Assembly (NCBI GenBank): GCA_002305545.1
Contig: DBRG01000021.1
Span: forward strand, 108,211 to 172,210
Source of the DNA: Bacteroidales bacterium UBA1374
GTDB lineage: Bacteria; Bacteroidota; Bacteroidia; Bacteroidales; UBA932
Length of the DNA stretch: 64,000 nucleotides
Reading direction: 5' to 3'
Part shown: in pieces, positions 1 through 8,965 of the stretch
Layout of the letters: each line of letters starts with the position of its first letter
Numbering within the stretch: the first letter of the stretch is position 1
Translations under genes and position numbers: made by a program
Notes under the pieces: model-generated
The model's input: only the letters and a program-made list of their open reading frames with translations
Database searches by the model: none
Told to the model about the DNA's origin: nothing

Positions 1-1085
1 CCGATGATGAGCGTCTTTTTTGTCCCCACGATTTTCAGGCGGCATATCCGTCCCGAGGCTCCCCTTTCCAGGGGAATCAGCTCCTGCACCATGCCAAAGT
101 CAACGCCTGTGCGCCTTTTGATCAGATCAGAAAGTTCTTCAAATGAGTAAGAAACTTCCCAGCGGTAAAAACCTTTTGTTTCCTGGTCGTATGTATTCAA
201 GACCTGGGAAAGGATTTCATGATCGGTGGTATTGCAGAACGCGGGCGGAGCACTGCGGATCCATATTTCGGCCTGTACGGGATCGGAAAGGTCCGGAAAA
301 GGCACCTCGGCAGGAAAAGATTCACCATCGTATTTTCCCTGAAGGTAAGGGTGCTCGGACGGTTCCCAGGAGGTGGAAAAACGTTCCATGATGCCCCCGC
401 AGCACTTCGAAAAGCGCGCATCGCAAATTTTACCTTCAAAGGTAAGGACCTCGCCGGCCGTCTGATTTACAGCTCGCGTAACATTATCAATTGACTGAGA
501 AGGACGGGTGATGCCCTGGTAACGCTGGCAATGGTCATCGGCACAGACATCAAAAAGGGTATGATCCTCCCTGTCCCACCATTTGATCCATTCCTCTTCG
601 GTACGCACTTCGCTGGTATAGGGTACGTTCTGCCTTTGTTCTATTCCCTGCCTCTTTTCTATTTGAGAAAGCAGCCAGCTGCGCGATATGACGGCGTGGG
701 CCTTAAGGTATTCAAGGGTACTGGTGGCACTCATTTCAGAGGCAATGACACTGACCAGGTAATCTTCCAGGGAAAGTACATTCACAGCGCGAACCATGCA
801 ATTTTCAGGGATCAGGACGAGCGATCCGCGAAAACGCTGGTCTTCCTTGCGTTCCCAATGAAACTCAATACCGATGACCACATCTTTCAGAACAAAAGAT
901 GCATTATCATCCTGCGGTTCAAATACAAACCGCTCACCTACCTTATCATGTAAACGCACCTGTCCGCTTTCTGCCGTAGCCGTGAAACGGCCTGAATATG
1001 TTCCGTAATTGCCTTCCAGCTCAAAAGAAATGGATGGGGCAAGCAGGATACCTACTTCAATTGTTTTCTTGCCTGAATTTCCCAT
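1..1085 (-). CDS. SpoIID/LytB domain protein (3' end missing, runs off left edge)
   Basis: An open frame of about 361 codons starts at the ATG whose complement is at 1083-1085 and has no stop before the window edge. It carries the SpoIID/LytB signature: SLEDYLVSVIASEM, followed about 10 residues later by LKAHAVISRSWLL, as in the peptidoglycan lytic transglycosylase SpoIID and the amidase enhancer LytB. The Glu of the SEM motif matches the catalytic Glu position of SpoIID. A later CCGG segment (about residue 225) replaces the usual SGG motif. The family acts on denuded glycan strands of peptidoglycan. In Bacteroidota, which do not sporulate, the role is not established. No signal peptide is visible. 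The first 34 bp overlap the end of the upstream glycosyltransferase gene, so the two are probably co-transcribed and translationally coupled. Family call firm, exact function open. Confidence 0.85.
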   Translation of the reverse strand, partial: MGNSGKKTIEVGILLAPSISFELEGNYGTYSGRFTATAESGQVRLHDKVGERFVFEPQDDNASFVLKDVVIGIEFHWERKEDQRFRGSLVLIPENCMVRAVNVLSLEDYLVSVIASEMSATSTLEYLKAHAVISRSWLLSQIEKRQGIEQRQNVPYTSEVRTEEEWIKWWDREDHTLFDVCADDHCQRYQGITRPSQSIDNVTRAVNQTAGEVLTFEGKICDARFSKCCGGIMERFSTSWEPSEHPYLQGKYDGESFPAEVPFPDLSDPVQAEIWIRSAPPAFCNTTDHEILSQVLNTYDQETKGFYRWEVSYSFEELSDLIKRRTGVDFGMVQELIPLERGASGRICRLKIVGTKKTLII

Positions 1086-2506
1086 GTACGCAATCTGTCT
1101 TTGTAAAGGTTGTTTGCATTGACCTTTTCCGGTTCAAGTGCAGCGTCTGAATTGCCTTCCCAGCGCCTGCAGCAATAGAGGACATCGTATATGCGGCCGA
1201 TCTGGTAGTGCCTGGAAAAGCGCAGGCCGAGTCCGTAATCCTCTCCGTAATTGGTGTTGGGCAGAAGGAGTTCACGCAGGACAGGTGCATAAAACGCCCG
1301 CGGGGCTCCCAGCCCGTTGATGCGCAAGGCATTGTTCCTGCCGTTCTCGGGAGTCCATTCACGGTGGTCGATAATGCCCGGAGGGAGTGTATTCAGCTCA
1401 AAATCAGTCATCCTGTAGGTTCCGATGATCATACCGCACTGTTGATGGTAAAATGCATCTACGATCCGGCGCAGTGAATCCTGCCCGGAATAAACATCGT
1501 CGCTATCCAGCTGTACCAGGAACTTTCCGCATTTCGGATGATGCAGGGCCGTGTTCCACAAGCCGCCCACAAACAAATCCTTTCTGTCGGGTGTGATCAG
1601 GATCAGACGCGGATCATCCCTGTATTTTTCTACTATGGATACCGTATTATCGGTACTGTGGTGGTTCACCACGATTACATTGTATTTAAAGTCCGTTTCC
1701 TGTCCCAGGGCCGAACGAATGGCGTCTTCTATGGTCCTTTCCCGGTTAAATACAGGGATCATGACCGAGGCTTCGTATTCAAAATCCTTCCTTCCCAGGT
1801 CAACAGGGGTAAAGCGCGGGGGAAGGTAAGCCCCTATGGCTTTCAGGTGTTCGGTACAGGCTTTTTCCATATCCACCTGCACTTCACGGTTTTTTGGATC
1901 AACATAATCGAATAGTTTCTCCCCGGATTTCCGGGTATCCGTTTCCTCCTCTGTGTAGAGCACCTCGTTGATGTGAACAAGGGAAGCCATCCTGCTGACT
2001 GCCAGCCTTAGATTGTACATTCCGGCATGCGGGTACTCAACGGCTGTCTGGGCAACTGCTTTTTTCAGGATAGCGGTATTGTAACATAGTACCGACCCAA
2101 AATTAAAATCATCCCGCAACGCCCCTTCCTGGCAAACAATCAGGGGCATTTTTCTGCGTTGCCCGCCAATTATCTGGTAATGATCCGAATACAACATTCC
2201 CGCACCGGTGTCATCTCCCAGCTGGATAAAACGTTCCAGGGCAAAATAACCGGGAATCAATGTTGTATATTTGGTATAAATCAGTGTATAATCTGCCGAA
2301 GCGACCCGGGCTATGCCTGCAACCGTGGCCGAAGAGGTCAGGTTGCTTACCTTTAAAACTTCCAGTCCGGTATCTGAAAAGTCTGCATCCTTGCCCGCAG
2401 ATAAAAGAAAAATGCGGTTAACAACCGGCAGTGATTTCAGATGCGCCACGGTGGCTTTTACCTGGTCATAATCGACAGCCGGGATAAAGCAATCAATTCT
2501 TTTCAT
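1052..2506 (-). CDS. Two-domain family 2 glycosyltransferase
   Basis: The 484-residue protein has a clear GT2 (GT-A fold) domain in its C-terminal half, from about residue 245: ASVMIPVFNRERTIEDAI, then the nucleotide-sugar region and LDSDDV, the DxD-type metal site. The N-terminal 220 residues read like a second, degenerate GT-A unit (IPAVDYDQVKATVAHL, then ADYTLIYTKYTTLIPGYF) without an obvious DxD. It has no signal peptide or membrane segment, so it is cytoplasmic. It probably transfers a sugar to a lipid- or polymer-linked acceptor; donor and acceptor cannot be read from sequence. It overlaps the SpoIID-domain gene downstream by 34 bp, which hints at a shared cell-envelope role. A TAnnTTTG promoter box lies about 35 bp upstream. 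Confidence 0.85.
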   Translation of the reverse strand: MKRIDCFIPAVDYDQVKATVAHLKSLPVVNRIFLLSAGKDADFSDTGLEVLKVSNLTSSATVAGIARVASADYTLIYTKYTTLIPGYFALERFIQLGDDTGAGMLYSDHYQIIGGQRRKMPLIVCQEGALRDDFNFGSVLCYNTAILKKAVAQTAVEYPHAGMYNLRLAVSRMASLVHINEVLYTEEETDTRKSGEKLFDYVDPKNREVQVDMEKACTEHLKAIGAYLPPRFTPVDLGRKDFEYEASVMIPVFNRERTIEDAIRSALGQETDFKYNVIVVNHHSTDNTVSIVEKYRDDPRLILITPDRKDLFVGGLWNTALHHPKCGKFLVQLDSDDVYSGQDSLRRIVDAFYHQQCGMIIGTYRMTDFELNTLPPGIIDHREWTPENGRNNALRINGLGAPRAFYAPVLRELLLPNTNYGEDYGLGLRFSRHYQIGRIYDVLYCCRRWEGNSDAALEPEKVNANNLYKDRLRTWEIQARKQLK

Positions 2507-2538
2507 ATAAAAATGTTGGATTTCTTAATTATTATCGG

Positions 2539-2546
2539 CAAAGGTA
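2539..2546 (-). promoter_or_regulatory. Promoter -7 box for the glycosyltransferase gene
   Basis: TACCTTTG on the minus strand matches the Bacteroidota -7 consensus TAnnTTTG. It lies 32 bp before the glycosyltransferase ATG and back to back with the plus-strand box at 2559. Motif match only; no clear -33 element. Confidence 0.45.
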
Positions 2547-2558
2547 CAATCTTTTTAC

Positions 2559-2566
2559 TATTTTTG
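2559..2566 (+). promoter_or_regulatory. Promoter -7 box for the outer-membrane module
   Basis: TATTTTTG matches TAnnTTTG and lies 21 bp before the ATG at 2588. It favours that start over the longer in-frame upstream starts. Confidence 0.45.
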
Positions 2567-2587
2567 CTGACTGTAACAAAAGTTATC

Positions 2588-3313
2588 ATGACCCGATCCT
2601 GTACCTTGCCGGTCCTCCTCTCATTTCTTACTTTTTATCTGCTATCGGGTGAAATCCTGCCTGCCCAGAATTACACCCCTGTAAGCAGGTATTATGTGGA
2701 ACAAAGCGGTGGCTATTCACCGCTATACAACGGGGAAATACCTCCTTTATACAGCATGTTGTACGAGGGCACGTATTACCTGGAATCAGATGCATATTAC
2801 CCGGGGACCGTCTACTATAACGGGAAATTATACGTCGACATGCTACTCAACCTGAATGTACACAGGGATGAATTGTACGTAATGATACCGGAGTACAATT
2901 CCAGCTCCGTACTGTTGAAGGCCCATGTAGAATCGTTCACTATGGGCGACATGCATTTTATTAATATCGTGAAGGAAAAATGGCCTAAAGCTCCGGATCA
3001 GGGATATTTCCGTGTTCTTTATTCGGGAAACGATATAAGTCTTCTGAAAAGGACGATCAAGAGGATGAACAGTTCTACCGCAGCCAATGACAGAAAAGTA
3101 GCTTACGCCTTTGAAGAGAGTACTTCTTATTACATCGTCAAAAACGGTGTTTTTTACCCGGTTAAGCGTAAGTCTTCGGTTTTACAGGTTTTGCCCGGGA
3201 TACGTAAGGAATTGAATCGCCATATCAGGGAAGAAAAGCTCAAATTCGGAAAGGATGAGCGGGAAGCCTCTTTGATTTCTTGTGCGATGCTATATCAAAA
3301 AGAGGTAAAATGA
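2588..3313 (+). CDS. Small exported protein ahead of a TonB-dependent receptor (unrecognised)
   Basis: A 241-residue protein with a clear signal peptide (MTRSCTLPVLLSFLTFYLLS, then cleavage near LPAQ). The start at 2588 is preferred because it gives a normal signal peptide and follows a promoter box; an in-frame extension upstream would prefix a second hydrophobic stretch. The mature part is rich in Tyr early on (YYVEQSGGYSPLYNGE) and has alternating beta-type hydrophobic patterning with no catalytic motif. I do not recognise the family. Its stop overlaps the ATG of the TonB receptor (ATGA), so the two are co-translated. It is therefore probably a periplasmic or outer-membrane accessory of that receptor. 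Confidence 0.75.
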   Translation: MTRSCTLPVLLSFLTFYLLSGEILPAQNYTPVSRYYVEQSGGYSPLYNGEIPPLYSMLYEGTYYLESDAYYPGTVYYNGKLYVDMLLNLNVHRDELYVMIPEYNSSSVLLKAHVESFTMGDMHFINIVKEKWPKAPDQGYFRVLYSGNDISLLKRTIKRMNSSTAANDRKVAYAFEESTSYYIVKNGVFYPVKRKSSVLQVLPGIRKELNRHIREEKLKFGKDEREASLISCAMLYQKEVK

Positions 3314-6072
3314 AAAGACGCTTTTGCACCTTCCGTCTTAAACTCCTGCTGACTCTTGCCTTATCAGTCATTGGTGTGGCTTATGCACAGGAATCGTACA
3401 ACATGCGTTATGTAACCCTTGATTCCATTATACGGACTCTGGAGATTCGTACACCTGACCGTTTCTATTATGCCCCGGAACAGACAGATACCTTGCTGAT
3501 CACCCTGCAGGCCAACGCCAAAGAAGTCCTGGAAACACTTGGCAGGGAATTGAGAAAAAGCGGCTTTTCACTATACCGCGTGTACCAGCACCGGTGGGCC
3601 ATAATAAAGGGAACCCCTGTAAGTGGGATACACCCGGCTTTTTATTCCGATTCCCTGGAGAACGGGAAATACAACCGGGAAGAATTATTACAACTTACAG
3701 AAAACGGGAAACAGGCTGCAGATTCGGAAAACCGCCTTTATACCCTGGGAGATCCCCAATATGCCGGTCTTGCAGGAAATGTCCTTCTTACCGGGTATAT
3801 CCGTGACCACATGAGCGGAGAACCCGTTACAGGAGTGAGTGTCATGACGGAAGATAAGAAATTTTACGCCATGTCTGATTCATACGGGTATTACTCTCTT
3901 TCAATGCCCAGAGGATACAACACGCTCATCATACAGGGTTTTGGCTACAAGGATTCCCGTCGTTACCTCCGGATATTTTCAGACAGTGCGCTGGACCTGA
4001 ACATAGCAGAAGAGGTTTTTTCTTTGCAGGGTATTGTTATCTCGGCAGAAAAAATGGAAAATGTGCGAAATGTACGCCTGGGCCTTGAACGGGTAAGGGC
4101 CGACAGAATCCGTCATATACCCATGGCTTTCGGAGAAGCAGACGTAATCCGGGCGGTGCTGACCCTGCCGGGTGTCAAATCGGTGGGTGAGGCTGCAGGA
4201 GGTTTTAATGTCAGGGGTGGTGCAACGGACCAGAACCTGATCCTGTATAACCAGGGGACCATTTATAATTCATCCCACCTGTTCGGCCTGTTTTCGCTTT
4301 TCAATAACGATGTCATCAGCAACCTGGAATTGTACAAAAGCTCCATTCCGGCAAAATACGGCGGGCGGATATCCTCTGTCCTGGAAGTGAATTCAAGGGA
4401 AGGCAATAAAAACCGCTTTACCGGATCGGCCGGTATCGGACTGCTTACCACAAAACTTACCCTGGAAGGGCCTATAATCAAAGACAGGACCTCAGTTTTG
4501 GTTTCCGGACGCACAACGTATTCCGACTGGCTCATGAAGCTTCTTCCAAAGGAAAGCGGGTACAACAACGGCTCGGCCAATTTCTATGATCTGAATGCGG
4601 GAATATCCCACCGTTTCAACCAGGACAACCACTTGTTCGTGAACGGTTATTTTTCCCGGGACAAGTTTTCTTTTGATCCCAATGTTTCCTACCGCTACCA
4701 GAACATCAACGGTTCTGTCCGTTACCGCAGCATTCTGGCAGACCGTACCGATATGGTCCTGACCCTGGCTTATGATAAATACAATTACCATATGCAGGAT
4801 ACCACAAATGCAGCCATGGGTTATGACATGTCGTTTTCTTTGCAGCAGGCAAGCCTAAAGGCCGATTTTTCCACCCGTCTGAACGGGAAACACAAACTGG
4901 ATTACGGGCTCAATGCCTTTTATTACATCCTGGATCCGGGGACCTATGTGCCGTATGACCAAAGATCCCTGGTTTCAACAGACATCCTGCAAAGAGAACA
5001 AGCCTTTGAAACAGCCCTCTATCTGAGCGATACCTGGGAAATCACTCCGGAACTGTCTGTAGAAATGGGGATCCGGTACAGCTTATTCTCTGCCCTTGGC
5101 CCCAACCGTCATTACCTGTACAATCCCGGAATGCCCCGGTCGGTGGAGACTATCATAGACAGCGTTTCTGTTGGAGCCGGAAAAATGATCGCTCCCTATC
5201 ATGCGCCTGAATTCAGGTTTTCCATGCGCTATGCCTTTACCAGCGATTTTTCGGTTAAGGCCGGTTTCAACAGCATGCGACAGAATATCCACATGTTGTC
5301 CAACACAACGGTCATATCCCCCACCGATATCTGGAAACTATCCGATGCCAACATCCGGCCGCAGAAGGGCTGGCAAACGGCCCTTGGGTTTTATAAAAAC
5401 CTGATGAACAACACCCTGGAACTTTCTGTCGAAGGGTATTACAAAAATATGGACCGCTATCTGGATTACGCTTCCTTTGCCCGCCTGCTGATGAACCACC
5501 GCATTGAAACCGATGTGATAGAAACAAGCGGCAGGGCATATGGCGTGGAGGTGATGCTCAAACGATCCCTGGGAAGGCTCAATGGCTGGCTATCCTACAC
5601 TTATTCCCGTACCGAACTGAGGCAGGACGATCCCGGGGTAGCGGAACCTGTCAACCAGGGGAACTGGTACCCGGCACCCTACGACAAGCCTCATGATCTG
5701 AAACTGGTCGGAAATTTTAAGTTTACCCACCGTTTCAGTTTTTCCATGAACCTGGACTACAGTACCGGAAGACCCATGACCATGCCGGTTGGCACTTATT
5801 ACTATGCCGGAGGCTGGCGACTCCTATACGGTGACAGGAACGCGCACCGTATACCGGATTATTTCCGGTTGGATATATCGTTCAATATTGAGCCGTCTCA
5901 TAAACTTACCCTGCTTACCCACAGTTCCGTTACTATTGGGGTATATAATGTGACCGGAAGAAAGAATCCCTACTCTGTATTCTTCCAGACTGAAGGCAAC
6001 ACGGTCAATTCCTACATGCTTTCCATTTTCGGATGTCCAATTCCCTACATAACATACAACATCAGGTTCTAA
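3310..6072 (+). CDS. TonB-dependent outer-membrane receptor with STN-like and carboxypeptidase-like N-terminal domains
   Basis: From the preferred ATG at 3310 the protein has 920 residues. In order: a signal peptide ending near VAYAQ; an STN-like domain (residues about 25-95, starting SIIRTLEIRTPDRFYY); a carboxypeptidase-regulatory-like domain (about 160-235, GYIRDHMSGEPVTGVSVM); a plug domain (about 260-370) with the typical GGFNVRGGATDQNLILYN; and a 22-strand-type barrel ending in an aromatic residue (TYNIRF). The family imports large or scarce substrates across the outer membrane using TonB energy. The STN-like domain suggests signalling, but no FecR or adjacent sigma factor is present. 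It is followed by a DUF4249 lipoprotein gene that overlaps its stop by one base. No SusD partner is present, so a glycan-type SusCD system is unlikely. Substrate unknown. Confidence 0.93.
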   Translation: MKRRFCTFRLKLLLTLALSVIGVAYAQESYNMRYVTLDSIIRTLEIRTPDRFYYAPEQTDTLLITLQANAKEVLETLGRELRKSGFSLYRVYQHRWAIIKGTPVSGIHPAFYSDSLENGKYNREELLQLTENGKQAADSENRLYTLGDPQYAGLAGNVLLTGYIRDHMSGEPVTGVSVMTEDKKFYAMSDSYGYYSLSMPRGYNTLIIQGFGYKDSRRYLRIFSDSALDLNIAEEVFSLQGIVISAEKMENVRNVRLGLERVRADRIRHIPMAFGEADVIRAVLTLPGVKSVGEAAGGFNVRGGATDQNLILYNQGTIYNSSHLFGLFSLFNNDVISNLELYKSSIPAKYGGRISSVLEVNSREGNKNRFTGSAGIGLLTTKLTLEGPIIKDRTSVLVSGRTTYSDWLMKLLPKESGYNNGSANFYDLNAGISHRFNQDNHLFVNGYFSRDKFSFDPNVSYRYQNINGSVRYRSILADRTDMVLTLAYDKYNYHMQDTTNAAMGYDMSFSLQQASLKADFSTRLNGKHKLDYGLNAFYYILDPGTYVPYDQRSLVSTDILQREQAFETALYLSDTWEITPELSVEMGIRYSLFSALGPNRHYLYNPGMPRSVETIIDSVSVGAGKMIAPYHAPEFRFSMRYAFTSDFSVKAGFNSMRQNIHMLSNTTVISPTDIWKLSDANIRPQKGWQTALGFYKNLMNNTLELSVEGYYKNMDRYLDYASFARLLMNHRIETDVIETSGRAYGVEVMLKRSLGRLNGWLSYTYSRTELRQDDPGVAEPVNQGNWYPAPYDKPHDLKLVGNFKFTHRFSFSMNLDYSTGRPMTMPVGTYYYAGGWRLLYGDRNAHRIPDYFRLDISFNIEPSHKLTLLTHSSVTIGVYNVTGRKNPYSVFFQTEGNTVNSYMLSIFGCPIPYITYNIRF

Positions 6073-7259
6073 TGTCTATGCCTATGAAATACCTATGGAA
6101 GCTTTTCGGGATCGTGTTCCCGGCATTGATATGGGTGTCCTGTATTGTTCCCTACGAGCCGGAAGAACTTGTAAACCTGGATGATATCATAGTGGTGGAA
6201 GGGAACATTTCTCTTACTGGTCCCTTTAGTATCCGCATCACGAGGAGCGCTCCCATCAGCACCTACCAGTATGGTCAGAAAACCATTAAGATTGAAAGAG
6301 ACGCAAACGTTTTCGTTCGTGACAGACAGGGACATACATACAACTTCAACTCGGTTACTGCCCAGGGTGAGTACCTCTTTGACTTTTCCGGGCAGAACCC
6401 CAGTCAGCAGGAAGAATACCAGCTGGTGATCGAGTCACAGGACGGGCGCACTTATGAGACGGATTTCCGTAAATCCCTCCATAGCAGCGATATGGAGCTG
6501 AATTACAAGATTGATACCGTGGCAGAAAAAATCAGCATCTATGTAAATTCCCATGATCCGAGTGGATTGTCCAGATATTATTACTGGCAGTACTCGGAAA
6601 CCTGGGATTATGTCTCTCAGATGCCTGCGTATTGTTATTTTGACGTTACCAAGGTCAAGGAAACAAAAAATAACAGACCCTGGATGTATCGTTGCTGGAA
6701 CAGCCGCGCATCTTCCGAAATCATTCTGGTTGAGACATCATCGCTTGTCCAGGACAGGATCAGTGATCTGGAGATCCATTCGATCAATTTCCGTGACATC
6801 CGAATTACCCAGCATTATTGCATTGATGTAACCCAGACGGTACTTGACAACGATGCCTACCTGTATATGGAAAACATGCGAAAGAATTCGTACGATATCG
6901 GGGATATTTTTTCTCCCCAGCCCAATGAGATCAGCGGTAATATCCATTGCGTCACCGACCCTTCTGTCCGTGCCATTGGGTTTGTGTCTGTGTGCAATTC
7001 TGTGAGGAAAATGCTGTTTATCAATTGCATAGGACTCCCTGGATATGTCAGGGAACCCATGCCCCCGGACTCCATTTTATCTATGGATGAAAAGGTAAGC
7101 GTTTTGATATCTATGATCCAGCAGGGATATTCCCCGCATACGATAGATCCCCTGGCAAACGTCAGCTACTGGAACCTTACAAGATGCATAGACTGCCGGA
7201 CTAAAGGCGGAAAGCCGGACGTTCCCGCGTTCTGGCCTGTTGAATGGCCATGGTTTTGA
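6072..7259 (+). CDS. DUF4249 family lipoprotein
   Basis: From the ATG sharing a base with the receptor's stop, the protein has 395 residues. It has a lipoprotein signal with WVSC (lipid-bearing Cys about residue 24), followed by the hallmark DUF4249 opening (VNLDDIIVVEGNIS). The body is beta-rich and ends without a membrane segment. DUF4249 proteins are known as surface or periplasmic lipoproteins encoded directly after TonB-dependent receptors in Bacteroidota; their molecular function is not established. It probably works with the receptor just upstream. The following MG2-domain gene begins 11 bases downstream. Confidence 0.88.
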   Translation: MSMPMKYLWKLFGIVFPALIWVSCIVPYEPEELVNLDDIIVVEGNISLTGPFSIRITRSAPISTYQYGQKTIKIERDANVFVRDRQGHTYNFNSVTAQGEYLFDFSGQNPSQQEEYQLVIESQDGRTYETDFRKSLHSSDMELNYKIDTVAEKISIYVNSHDPSGLSRYYYWQYSETWDYVSQMPAYCYFDVTKVKETKNNRPWMYRCWNSRASSEIILVETSSLVQDRISDLEIHSINFRDIRITQHYCIDVTQTVLDNDAYLYMENMRKNSYDIGDIFSPQPNEISGNIHCVTDPSVRAIGFVSVCNSVRKMLFINCIGLPGYVREPMPPDSILSMDEKVSVLISMIQQGYSPHTIDPLANVSYWNLTRCIDCRTKGGKPDVPAFWPVEWPWF

Positions 7260-7270
7260 AAGTTGTAACT

Positions 7271-8959
7271 ATGAAACGGACCCTTACAGTACTTATACTA
7301 TCTGCTACTTCCCTGCTGCTGCAGGCACAAAGCCAAATGCTGCATGAACGGCTGTATTTGAGCACAGACAAGGAGTGTTATCTTGCCGGCGAGCCTGTCT
7401 GGGTTTCTGCCTTTTGCTACGACGCCGTTACAGGAAAACCATCTCCTGTGAGCGCCGTGGCTTACATGGAACTTCAGAACCTTTCCGGTTCCCTGGTACA
7501 GGCCAAGATAGCCCTTACTGCCGGGCGGGGCAGCGGGCTGATAGAACTGCCTGTATCCCTTCCAACAGGAAACTACCGTCTGATAGCCTATACCCGCTAT
7601 ATGTATTCGGAAAGTGAACATAATTTTTTTACACGGATCATAACCATCTACAATCCACTGACATCCCTGCGTTCCGATAACGTAAAAATTGCTTCGGGTA
7701 CAGAACCGGCCCCTCTCCCTGTGGTGCAACAGGAAAACACCCGGGAACTTAGCGTGTTGACCGACAGAAAAGTATACCAATCCGGAGAACAGGTCAGGAT
7801 AACGCTCAGCCATTCTCTGCCCGGTGGAGTGTCGCTTTCCGTCTCGGTTTTCAGAAAAGACAATTTGAATCATTTCTGCAACCCCTCCATTTCAGCGTTT
7901 GTAGACAGCACACGGAGTGACTCCTTCACATCTTTTCCTTTATGGAGGGTTGATTACCCGGGCGAAGTCATCCGCGGACATGTAGTGGACGAAGAAAACA
8001 ATCCGGTTTCCCCCTCAGGAGGTTTTGGATCGTATATTTCCATTGCGGGGAACCAGGTCCAATATTATACCGGGGAGGTAAAAGATAATGGCAGTGTGCG
8101 TTTTTTTACTTCCAACCTCTACGGGGACGGTACGCTGGTAAGCTATATCCCCTCGCTGAACGACAAAAAGTATCACCTGGTGCTGGATTCTGTGTACATG
8201 AATCCCCGGGTTAATGAACTCCCGGAACTTATCCTGGATATAAAACAACAGCCTGTGCTGGAGGAAAGAAGCCTGGGCGTTCAGTTGTCACAGGCCTTCC
8301 GGCTCGACACTTTGTTCAGGGAGGAAAAAGCCGAGACTAACCTGCTGTTTGAAAATTCGGGGATTGTTTACAAACTTGATGAGTACACGCGCTTCCCTAC
8401 CATGGGAGAAGTGGTGGTAGAATTCATAAAAGAAGCCCGTTTCCGCACGGTTGACGGCTCCCGCGTGCTTCAGTTGCGACTTAGGGATGCCGGCGGAACC
8501 GTTTATTATGTGGATGATCCTACCCCGCCCCTGGTACTTCTGGACGGCATCCCGGTACAGGACCATGAAAAAATATACGCCTACGATCCCGACCTGGTCA
8601 GGGAGATTGTGATATATCCTGACAAATATGCCTTCGGACCTATTTACTACAACGGAATTCTCTTTCTGAAGACCTACCGTGGCGACTTTCCTGACCTGAA
8701 ACTGGAGGAGTCTATGCGGATCCATGAATTCCAGGGAGTACAGAATCCCCATTCTTTCGGAACTGTGCCCCATGATAGCCGCCTGCCCGACCTGCGCCAT
8801 ACCCTGTACTGGAATCCCCGGATTGATCTTGAAGATACCAACCCCGTCACTTTCAGAACTACTACACCGGAAACAAAAGGAACTTTTGTGGTGGTAGCAG
8901 AGGGAATGGACCCGGAGGGGAAACCCTTCAAGAATTCGACTGAGTTTATTGTTAAATAA
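7271..8959 (+). CDS. Exported protein with an alpha-2-macroglobulin MG2-like domain
   Basis: The 562-residue protein begins with a signal peptide (MKRTLTVLILSATSLLLQAQ). A longer frame begins at 7244 inside the previous gene, but the ATG at 7271 gives the normal leader. Right after it comes an MG2-like segment (LYLSTDKECYLAGEPVWVSA), as in alpha-2-macroglobulin-like proteins and related Bacteroidota exported proteins. A second beta-sandwich segment starts near residue 155 (DRKVYQSGEQVRITLSH). A region near residues 420-465 (PPLVLLDGIPV, then LVREIVIYPDKYAFG) resembles the plug-like segment often seen at the end of these proteins. No thioester motif is present, so it is not a true protease trap. 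It is the last gene of the receptor module. Confidence 0.75.
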   Translation: MKRTLTVLILSATSLLLQAQSQMLHERLYLSTDKECYLAGEPVWVSAFCYDAVTGKPSPVSAVAYMELQNLSGSLVQAKIALTAGRGSGLIELPVSLPTGNYRLIAYTRYMYSESEHNFFTRIITIYNPLTSLRSDNVKIASGTEPAPLPVVQQENTRELSVLTDRKVYQSGEQVRITLSHSLPGGVSLSVSVFRKDNLNHFCNPSISAFVDSTRSDSFTSFPLWRVDYPGEVIRGHVVDEENNPVSPSGGFGSYISIAGNQVQYYTGEVKDNGSVRFFTSNLYGDGTLVSYIPSLNDKKYHLVLDSVYMNPRVNELPELILDIKQQPVLEERSLGVQLSQAFRLDTLFREEKAETNLLFENSGIVYKLDEYTRFPTMGEVVVEFIKEARFRTVDGSRVLQLRLRDAGGTVYYVDDPTPPLVLLDGIPVQDHEKIYAYDPDLVREIVIYPDKYAFGPIYYNGILFLKTYRGDFPDLKLEESMRIHEFQGVQNPHSFGTVPHDSRLPDLRHTLYWNPRIDLEDTNPVTFRTTTPETKGTFVVVAEGMDPEGKPFKNSTEFIVK

Positions 8960-8965
8960 TAATTA

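Noticed and set aside
197..953. Several short frames of 80-140 codons at the left edge
   Set aside because: They lie inside the uninterrupted SpoIID/LytB-domain frame on the minus strand.
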